A stretch of 64,000 nt of DNA from Kocuria coralli (GTDB lineage Bacteria; Actinomycetota; Actinomycetes; Actinomycetales; Micrococcaceae), in the NCBI RefSeq assembly GCF_008831305.1, contig NZ_ML708613.1:124001-188000 (forward strand). The letters run 5' to 3'. This document shows positions 58,137-64,000 of the stretch, one piece after another. The notes beneath the pieces were generated by a model. That model saw only the letters and a list, made by a program, of their open reading frames with translations. It did not search any database and had not been told where the DNA came from. The stretch's first letter is position 1, and the number at the start of each line of letters is the position of its first letter. The position numbers and the translations under genes are program-made.

Positions 58137-58886
58137 TCAGACGCGGGTGTCGCGGCGTTCGAGGATCACTGTGCTGGCGACGACCAGGGCGAGGACCAGG
58201 AACACAGCGGCGGCGAGGATCGGAATGAGATCCCCGGCTGTTACCGAGCCGGGGTCGGAGAATGTTCCCGTGCCCAGGAGCGCGGTGCGGGTCACCAGCG
58301 CGTAGGGGGAGGCCAGGGCGGCATCGCCGACGACGTTGAGGGCCACGACCGAGATCCCGGATGCCACGAGCGCCACCGCGATGGGCGCGGCGAACGAGCG
58401 TATGAGCATCGACAGGGCCGACTGCAGGAAGGCGATCGGGAGGGCCATCAGCGCCAGCAGCACCGTGATCCCGACGTACTGGCCTGGCAGCATCCCGGGC
58501 AGGCCGAAACCGAGCTTGCCCATCAGGATGACCGAGATGAGAAGGACGACCTGCATGATCGCGGTCAGCCCCGCGATCACGAGGCCTTTGGCCACGACGA
58601 TGTGCAGGGTCGGGGTGGGGCCGCTCATCAGGGCGTTCCAGTTGCTGCCGCGGTGCTCGCACCGCCAGACGAGGGACCCGATGATCGCGATCCCGGTGGC
58701 CAGGGGGAACAGGCCGTAGAACCCGACCGATTGCACCCACACGGTGTGCCATCCGTCGTCGGGCTGCCCGCCCTGCGCTAGTTGCGTGGCGGCGCCCATC
58801 AGAACCAGGGAGACGGGAAGGAGCACCACTACGGGCCAGCTCAGGGAGCGCTTGAGTTTGAGGAGCTCGGCGTTGAAGGCGCCCAC
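58137..58886 (-). CDS. ABC-2 type permease (LanG/BcrB-like)
   Basis: This 249-residue permease has six predicted transmembrane segments and an N-terminal amphipathic start (FNAELLKLKRSLSWPVVVL) typical of lantibiotic/bacitracin immunity exporters. GSNWNALMSGPTPT resembles the cytoplasmic coupling region. It directly follows another permease of equal length and an ATPase, forming a LanFEG-like set. It has no substrate-specific motif. Confidence 0.83.
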   Translation of the reverse strand: MGAFNAELLKLKRSLSWPVVVLLPVSLVLMGAATQLAQGGQPDDGWHTVWVQSVGFYGLFPLATGIAIIGSLVWRCEHRGSNWNALMSGPTPTLHIVVAKGLVIAGLTAIMQVVLLISVILMGKLGFGLPGMLPGQYVGITVLLALMALPIAFLQSALSMLIRSFAAPIAVALVASGISVVALNVVGDAALASPYALVTRTALLGTGTFSDPGSVTAGDLIPILAAAVFLVLALVVASTVILERRDTRV

Positions 58887-58887
58887 G

Positions 58888-59637
58888 TCAGGCCTCCTGT
58901 CGATCGAAACGGCTGGTGAAAACGGTGAAGAGCAGCGCCGCGACGAGGGTCAGTGCGGCGATGCTCGGATACGCGAGCGGCAGGGTGACGTATTCGCTGA
59001 CGTCGTAGTCGGCAGCGAGGGCCAGCGAGTAGTAGCCCCACGGCGTGAGATGGGCGGCGACCGGGGGAAGGCCCTGGGAGAAGACGGCCAGCAAGGTGCC
59101 GAGGACGCCGATGCCGAGGGCCACGAGCTGGTTCTCGACCTTCGCGGAGATCAGGATGTGCATGGCCAGGACCACCAGGTTCACCGCGAGCATGCAGAGC
59201 GTGAAGCCGGCCCAGTGCCCGAGCGGGGCCGGCGGGAGGATACCCGCCAGCACCTTGCCAGCCAGGAGCACGAGCAGGCTCTGGACCACCGTGAGCACCG
59301 CGACGACGAGACCCAGCGCCATGAACTTGGCCCTGCAGAGCCCGCCGGGAGTGAGCCCGGAGGTTGCCTGGAGCAGCCAGCCGTTGCCCTGATGCTCCAT
59401 GTCGGTTTGTCGGCTCGCGAGGACCGCCAGGAGGAGCGGCGAGACCAGCGGTATGCCCAGGGACATTCCCGCCAGCAGGGCGTTCCAGGCCGATGAGTCG
59501 CCCAGATCGACGTCGGGGTTGCTCACCAGAGCGAACAACGCCAGCGCCACCACGGCGACGACCATGGCCAGGCCGAACACGCCGACCTTCAGGTGGCGCA
59601 TCTTGGCGAACTCGTTGATCACAGCCGGTGCGTTCAC
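58888..59637 (-). CDS. ABC-2 type permease (LanE/BcrB-like)
   Basis: This 249-residue permease is similar in layout to its neighbour, with MEHQGNGWLLQATSGLTPGG at the equivalent position of the coupling helix. It overlaps the ATPase gene by four bases and ends one base before the next permease start. The two permeases probably form a heterodimer. Confidence 0.83.
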   Translation of the reverse strand: MNAPAVINEFAKMRHLKVGVFGLAMVVAVVALALFALVSNPDVDLGDSSAWNALLAGMSLGIPLVSPLLLAVLASRQTDMEHQGNGWLLQATSGLTPGGLCRAKFMALGLVVAVLTVVQSLLVLLAGKVLAGILPPAPLGHWAGFTLCMLAVNLVVLAMHILISAKVENQLVALGIGVLGTLLAVFSQGLPPVAAHLTPWGYYSLALAADYDVSEYVTLPLAYPSIAALTLVAALLFTVFTSRFDRQEA

Positions 59638-60572
59638 AGCCCACCCCCTGCGGTGAGCGACATGAAGACGTCCTCGAGGGTCTGCTCGTCACGGCGGACC
59701 CCGTAGACCCCGATCCGCTGCCCGACCAGGGCGGCGACGGCCCCGGCCGTCTGCTGGTCATCCAGGGCGGGGATCGCGACGTCGCTCCGCCCGGCGTGCC
59801 GTGCGTCGAACGGGCGCAGCGTTGCGACCGCGGCCTGCGGGTCGGAGCAGCTGATGATCACGTCGGGGGCCGAAGCGGTCATCAGCTCGGACCGAGTGCC
59901 CTGGAAGATCATCCGGCCCTGGCTGAGGATCCCGAGGACGTTCGCCGTCTTGTCGATCTCGCCCAGGAGATGGGAGGAGACCATGACGGTGACCCCGTCG
60001 TCCGCGAGGCGGCGCAGGAGACCCCGGATCTCCTCGATCCCGGCGGGATCGAGACCGTTCGTCGGCTCGTCGAGAATCAAGAGCCGTGGCCGCCTGGCCA
60101 GCGCCATGGCGATCCCGAGGCGCTGCTTCATGCCCAGCGAGTAGTTGCGGACCTTCTTGTCCATCTGGTCCTGGAGCCGCACCGTGCGTACGGCGTCGTC
60201 GATCTGCTCGCGATTCAGGCCGAGCAGCCGCTGTACCAGGCGCATGTTCTCGGCCCCGGTCAGGTGCGCGTAGCCGGGAGGCGCCTCGATGAGAGAGCCG
60301 ATACTGCCGAGCAGCTCGCGCCGGGTGCCGCGGGTCATCGGCCGTCCCATGATCTGCACTCGGCCACCGGTGGGCTGGATCAGCGAGAGCAGCATTTTCA
60401 TCGTGGTGGATTTGCCGGAGCCGTTGGGGCCCAGGAATCCGTAGACGCAGCCTGCGGGGATGGACAGGTTCAGATCATCGACGACGGATCGTCCGCCATA
60501 GGTCTTGGTCAGGTTCTCCGTGGCGACAACCGGCGGGGTGACAACGGGCGGGGTGACAGGGGGTGAAGACAT
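59634..60572 (-). CDS. BcrA/LanF-type ABC transporter ATPase
   Basis: This 312-residue ATPase has Walker A GPNGSGKST, the signature YSLGMKQRLGIA (the BcrA-type form of LSGGQ) and Walker B LLILDEPTNGLDP with the D-loop. The N-terminus is a Pro/Val repeat (TPPVVTPPVV) encoded by a 15-bp tandem duplication. It belongs to exporters that protect against bacitracin or lantibiotics and is divergently separated by 121 bases from the regulator gene on the same strand. Confidence 0.87.
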   Translation of the reverse strand: MSSPPVTPPVVTPPVVATENLTKTYGGRSVVDDLNLSIPAGCVYGFLGPNGSGKSTTMKMLLSLIQPTGGRVQIMGRPMTRGTRRELLGSIGSLIEAPPGYAHLTGAENMRLVQRLLGLNREQIDDAVRTVRLQDQMDKKVRNYSLGMKQRLGIAMALARRPRLLILDEPTNGLDPAGIEEIRGLLRRLADDGVTVMVSSHLLGEIDKTANVLGILSQGRMIFQGTRSELMTASAPDVIISCSDPQAAVATLRPFDARHAGRSDVAIPALDDQQTAGAVAALVGQRIGVYGVRRDEQTLEDVFMSLTAGGGL

Positions 60573-60693
60573 GCCTCAACGATCCCGAAGACGCCGTTCG
60601 GTATCGTCCCGCCCCGGCCATATCTTTCGCCTACCTCCATGGGCATAGAGCCCTGGCGCTGTAGACCCTGGGTGATATTCGGAGCCGGTTTTC

Positions 60694-61362
60694 TCAGCGG
60701 CGCCTGATCTCGACCAGGCCGGTCTCGTAGGCGAGGACCACGGCCTGTACCCGATCACGCAGTTCCAGTTTGGCCAGGATCCGGCCCACATGGACCTTCA
60801 CCGTGCCCTCGCTCAGCACGAGCTCCGCGGCGATCTCCGCATTGGACAGGCCGCGGGCGATCAGCGTCAGCACCTCGCGCTCGCGCGGCGTGAGCCTGTT
60901 GAGCCGGTGGTCCGCCACCTCCCGACCCGGTGACGGGCGCGAACGGGTGAAGTGGCCGAGCAGTCGTTTCGTGGTACTCGGGGCCACGACGGCGTCGCCG
61001 CGGTGGACGTGCTCGATCGCCGCTGCGATCTCCTCGAGCGGGGTGTCCTTGAGCAGGAATCCAGAGGCACCGGCCTGCAGGGCGTCGTAGGCGTATTCGT
61101 CGAGGTCGAACGTCGTCAGGATCAGCACTCTCGGTGCGTTCTCCTCCGCCCGGATGCGGCGTGTGGCCTCGACGCCGCCCATGCGGGGCATCCGGACGTC
61201 CATGAGCACAACGTCGGCATCGGTCCGGCCCAGCAGCTCGAGCGCCGTATCGCCGTCGTCGGCTTCCCCTACGACGGCGAGACCGGGCAAGGATTCGAGC
61301 ACCATCCTGAACCCCACCCGGATCATCTCCTGGTCGTCGACCAGCACCACCCGTATCGTCAT
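60694..61362 (-). CDS. NarL/LiaR-family response regulator
   Basis: This 222-residue regulator has a receiver domain with acidic pair VDDQEM and phospho-Asp in VVLMDVRMPRMGG, and a LuxR-type DNA-binding domain (LTPREREVLTLIARGLSNA). It is coupled to the kinase gene by a 4-base overlap. It is well placed to control the ABC genes 121 bases downstream. Confidence 0.9.
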   Translation of the reverse strand: MTIRVVLVDDQEMIRVGFRMVLESLPGLAVVGEADDGDTALELLGRTDADVVLMDVRMPRMGGVEATRRIRAEENAPRVLILTTFDLDEYAYDALQAGASGFLLKDTPLEEIAAAIEHVHRGDAVVAPSTTKRLLGHFTRSRPSPGREVADHRLNRLTPREREVLTLIARGLSNAEIAAELVLSEGTVKVHVGRILAKLELRDRVQAVVLAYETGLVEIRRR

Positions 61363-62621
61363 GATTCTCCTTCCGCCGGGAACACCGCCGTGACCTCGAA
61401 TCCGTCTCCTTCCGCACGGGGTCCAGCTCGGAAGGCGCCGCCGTGCGCGGTGACCCGCTCGCGCATCCCGACCAGGCCGTGACCCCCAGTCGCAGGGGCG
61501 GCGACCGGGGCGGTGCCGTCGTCGGTGACCCGCACCTGGACCCCCTCGTCGTCGTAGCGCAGCCGTACATCCGCGCGGCTGCCCGGACCGGCATGCCGAC
61601 GTGTGTTCGTCAGCGCCTCCTGCACCACCCGGTAGACGGCCAGGCCGACGCTCTCCGGGACGTCGGCGGGAGTGCCCTCGACGAAGAGGACGGTCGGCAC
61701 GCCGGCGGCGGACGATTCCTCGACCAGTCGCTCCAGGTCGCCGATCCCCGGTTGAGGGGCCTGCGAACCGGGCTCGTCATCGCGCAGCACGCCCAGCATG
61801 CGCCGCATCTCCGCCAGGGCCGTGCGCCCCGTGTCCCGGACGGTCAGCATGGCCTCTTTCGCACGCTCCGGCTCGGATCCGGTCTTCGCGGCCGCGCCCT
61901 CGGACATCACCACCACGACGCTCAGGCTGTGGGAGACGATGTCGTGGATCTCCCCGGCGATCCGTGCCCGTTCCTCCGCGACGGCGATCCGCGTCTGCGC
62001 CTCGCGTTCGCGCTCCAGCTGCTCCGCCCGCTCCCGCAGCCCGGCGACGTGGTCGCGGCGGATGCGCACCAGCGTGCCCCACGTCCACACCCAGATCGTG
62101 ATGACCACCAGGGCCCCGAGCTGGCCGAGGTCGAGATAGTAGGCGCTGAGATTCGGTACGACGGCGATCAGGAGCCAGCAGACTACGGCAGCTGCCGCCG
62201 GGAGGGAGACCCGCCAGGCGAACCGCGTGGCGACGTTGTAGAGGGCGAACAGCAGCATGAGGTCGGCCATGATGACCGGAGCACCGAAGAAGAACTGCGC
62301 GCACGCCACCGCCAGCATCGTGATGAGGACGGCCAGCGGGTAGCGGCGGCGCCAGAGGTAGACCGCGCATATGACGAGCGAGAGCACCGCGAGTGCTATG
62401 TAGCTGCCCGGGTCGTCGATCAGGTGCAGCGCGGCGGTCGGCATGGTCGGCAGGTTGTAGAGGAACACCCCCAGTGCGACCAGCAGGTCGACCAGCCAGA
62501 TGCGCTCCCGCAGCCATGAGCCCGGCGGCGGGGAACCACCCTCCCCGGCACTCGGACCTGAGGTGCTCCGCTGGATGGCTGGTGACTCTGTCATCTCACT
62601 CAGGGCTGCCTTCGGGGTCAT
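61359..62621 (-). CDS. LiaS/DesK-type sensor histidine kinase
   Basis: This 420-residue kinase has about five transmembrane segments (residues 40-170) without a periplasmic domain and a coiled linker (VAGLRERAEQLEREREAQTR). The phospho-His is in RARIAGEIHDIVSHSLS, and a HATPase domain follows. A 13-bp tandem duplication covers the start region, so two ATGs (62621 and 62633) exist in different frames; ATG 62621 opens this frame. With the regulator it probably senses cell-envelope stress. Confidence 0.86.
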   Translation of the reverse strand: MTPKAALSEMTESPAIQRSTSGPSAGEGGSPPPGSWLRERIWLVDLLVALGVFLYNLPTMPTAALHLIDDPGSYIALAVLSLVICAVYLWRRRYPLAVLITMLAVACAQFFFGAPVIMADLMLLFALYNVATRFAWRVSLPAAAAVVCWLLIAVVPNLSAYYLDLGQLGALVVITIWVWTWGTLVRIRRDHVAGLRERAEQLEREREAQTRIAVAEERARIAGEIHDIVSHSLSVVVVMSEGAAAKTGSEPERAKEAMLTVRDTGRTALAEMRRMLGVLRDDEPGSQAPQPGIGDLERLVEESSAAGVPTVLFVEGTPADVPESVGLAVYRVVQEALTNTRRHAGPGSRADVRLRYDDEGVQVRVTDDGTAPVAAPATGGHGLVGMRERVTAHGGAFRAGPRAEGDGFEVTAVFPAEGES

Positions 62622-62635
62622 GCTTCGGGGTCATG
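62610..62635. repeat. 13-bp tandem duplication over the kinase start
   Basis: CTTCGGGGTCATG occurs twice (62610-62622, 62623-62635), duplicating the start codon of the kinase gene out of frame. The second ATG opens only a 12-residue frame. Confidence 0.85.
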
Positions 62636-62992
62636 GACTGTTCCGGTCCAGTCTCATAGAACCCCGGCGCGATCTCCTCCATCTGGCGGCCTATTTCCGG
62701 CGAGTGCATATGACCATGGGCGTATGCCTGGGGGCGTATGTGCGCGCGCCCCAACGGGCGCCGGTTTGTAGCGGCCATCCCGTGTTGCTGATGATCCCTG
62801 GACAGCCGGGTTCGTCGAGGAATGGTCCCGTGGGATCGGGCCGGAGTCGATCGACCAACATTGATAATCGCCTTCTCCGCGAGGATCATCGTCAGCAGAG
62901 ATGAGCGCCTCCAGACCGGCCCGTCTTCGACGGCGCACGGCCTACCGGATAGCCTTCCGCCCACCCCGTTCGCATCCAGCAGAGGAGAACCC
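62622..62992. other. Intergenic region between the kinase gene and luxS
   Basis: No gene is supported in these 371 bases. TAGCCT at 62951-62956 is a possible -10 for luxS. I could not recognise an S-adenosylhomocysteine riboswitch. The interval also contains a stretch rich in G/C repeats near 62740. Confidence 0.45.
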
Positions 62993-63466
62993 ATGGCAGA
63001 CGTCGAGAGCTTCACCCTCGATCACACCACCGTGACGGCGCCGTATGTGAGGCTCATCGCCAGCGAGCACGGCCCTGGCGGCGACGTGATCTCGAACTTC
63101 GACCTGCGCTTCGTCCAGCCCAACGAGGGTGAGATCCCCACGGCGGCGCTGCATACGATCGAGCACCTTCTCGCGAGTCTGCTGCGGGACCGCATCGACG
63201 GCGTCATAGATTGCTCGCCGTTCGGCTGCCGCACCGGTTTCCACCTCATCGTGTGGGGCGAGCCGACCGTGACCGACATCGTGACGGCGGTACGCGCGAG
63301 CCTGCGGGTGATCATCGAGGACACCGCCTTCGACGATGTGCCGGGTCTGAGCGCCGTCGAGTGCGGCAACTACCGCGACCACAGCCTGCACGGCGCGAAG
63401 GAATGGTCGGCGCGGATCCTCGAGGCGGGGATCAGCCTCGACGCCTTCGAGCGTGTGGGCGTCTGA
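62993..63466 (+). CDS. luxS: S-ribosylhomocysteine lyase LuxS
   Basis: This 157-residue metalloenzyme cleaves S-ribosylhomocysteine to homocysteine and DPD, the AI-2 precursor, in the activated methyl cycle. Metal ligands are in [12 protein letters not shown] (His-x3-His) and ECGNYRDH (Cys), and the catalytic Cys is in [18 protein letters not shown] precedes the start. Its partner Pfs is not in the window. Confidence 0.93.
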   Translation: MADVESFTLDHTTVTAPYVRLIASEHGPGGDVISNFDLRFVQPNEGEIPTAALHTIEHLLASLLRDRIDGVIDCSPFGCRTGFHLIVWGEPTVTDIVTAVRASLRVIIEDTAFDDVPGLSAVECGNYRDHSLHGAKEWSARILEAGISLDAFERVGV

Positions 63467-63468
63467 GG

Positions 63469-64000
63469 ATGTTCACGGAGCTGCGTGGGAGGACCGTGCT
63501 CGTGACCGGCGGCGCGCAGGGAATCGGGGAGGCGATCGTCTCCGCCTTCGCGGGTGAAGGGGCGCGTGTCTTCAGCGCCGATCTCGTCCATCCGGCAGAG
63601 CAGCCGGACTCTGACCTGAGCGACGGCGACGTGCGACGCGTCCACCTCGACGTGTCCGATGAACGCTCTGTCGAGGAGGTCGTCGGAGCGGTGCGTGGGG
63701 TCGCCGGAGTGCCGGAGGTGCTCGTCAACGCCGCGGGCATCTCCACGATGGCTTTCGCCGTCGACGCGGAGCTCTCCGCCTGGCAACGCAACATCGACGT
63801 CAACGCGACTGGTTCGTTCCTCATCTCCCGCGCCGTCGCCCGTGAGCAGATCGCCGCAGGTTGCGCGGGCAGGATCATCCTCATCTCCTCCCAGGCGGGC
63901 AAGAACGGCTACCGGGGTATGAGCGGCTACGTCGCCTCGAAGCACGCCGTGATGGGGTTGACGAAGACCCTGGCCGTTGAGCTCGCGCCGCAGGGGATCA
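63469..64000 (+). CDS. Short-chain dehydrogenase (truncated by the window edge)
   Basis: The first 177 residues of an SDR are present. The cofactor loop is TGGAQGIGEA, NAAG appears in LVNAAGIS, and the catalytic pair is in SGYVASKHAV. The start ATG 63469 is 2 bases after the luxS stop, so they may be co-transcribed. The sequence resembles 2,3-dihydro-2,3-dihydroxybenzoate dehydrogenase/3-oxoacyl reductase-like SDRs. Function cannot be fixed. Confidence 0.82.
   Translation, partial: MFTELRGRTVLVTGGAQGIGEAIVSAFAGEGARVFSADLVHPAEQPDSDLSDGDVRRVHLDVSDERSVEEVVGAVRGVAGVPEVLVNAAGISTMAFAVDAELSAWQRNIDVNATGSFLISRAVAREQIAAGCAGRIILISSQAGKNGYRGMSGYVASKHAVMGLTKTLAVELAPQGI

Noticed and set aside
62622-62992. 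S-adenosylhomocysteine riboswitch before luxS
   Set aside because: I could not identify the conserved core helices or motifs. A covariance-model search (Infernal, RF01057) would be decisive; a hit would revive the idea.

Overview
The window is high-GC DNA with actinobacterial hallmarks: GTG and TTG starts, leaderless -10 boxes of the form TANNNT, the MSMEG_4193-type phosphatase next to an SCO1664-family gene, a zinc-independent bL36, FadH and DUF2382/PRC proteins. The mix of a beta-glucoside PTS, LuxS, hydroxyproline catabolism and GH13 suggests a free-living or host-associated Micrococcales-like organism; the genus cannot be fixed from sequence alone. I see no rRNA, tRNA, CRISPR array, insertion sequence or prophage. 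About 52 protein genes fill the window.

Layout. 0-8 kb: a DUF368 polyprenyl-phosphate translocase, an acyltransferase-3 membrane protein, a methyltransferase, an old yellow enzyme, an aldo/keto reductase, a hexapeptide acetyltransferase and a Tat-lipoprotein class B penicillin-binding protein. 8-13 kb: a VWA/AAA ATPase pair, divergent from a histidine phosphatase and an SCO1664 protein. 13.2-18.9 kb: a self-contained beta-glucoside operon (promoter, cre-like site, RAT antiterminator overlapping a terminator, PTS EIIBCA, 6-phospho-beta-glucosidase, LicT antiterminator, HAD phosphatase). 18.9-32 kb: lipid and redox genes (CoA transferase, FadH, acyl-CoA synthetase, a dicarboxylate symporter with CRP-type boxes, a luciferase-like monooxygenase, an SDR), two small membrane proteins and a two-component system.

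32-46 kb is the most interesting part. A zinc-independent bL36 gene and a COG0523 protein that has lost its P-loop share a Zur-like box. Further on, a methyltransferase plus NuoE-like ferredoxin pair is divergent from a translationally coupled OppD-OppF-MFS-OppA-OppBC operon, with two more Fur-family-type boxes between them. This resembles a metallophore export/import locus without a recognised synthase. Between these lie a GH13 alpha-glucosidase, a DUF4287-like protein, and an XRE-cupin regulator divergent from a thioredoxin-reductase/methyltransferase fusion.

46-58 kb: an MHS transporter, a PRC/DUF2382 stress protein, then a complete trans-4-hydroxy-L-proline pathway (AGCS symporter, GntR regulator, deaminase, semialdehyde dehydrogenase, epimerase and a three-subunit D-hydroxyproline dehydrogenase) with shared ATTRCA operator halves. 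58-63 kb: a BcrAB/LanFEG-like ABC exporter with a 67-residue membrane peptide and a NarL-type two-component system. The window ends with luxS and a truncated SDR.

Two themes cross the window. Long intergenic palindromes share a GCCCATC/GATGGGC core while their arms differ. Three transporter genes (MFS, MHS, AGCS) each carry a single-base indel at a homopolymer, so sequencing error must be excluded before calling them dead.
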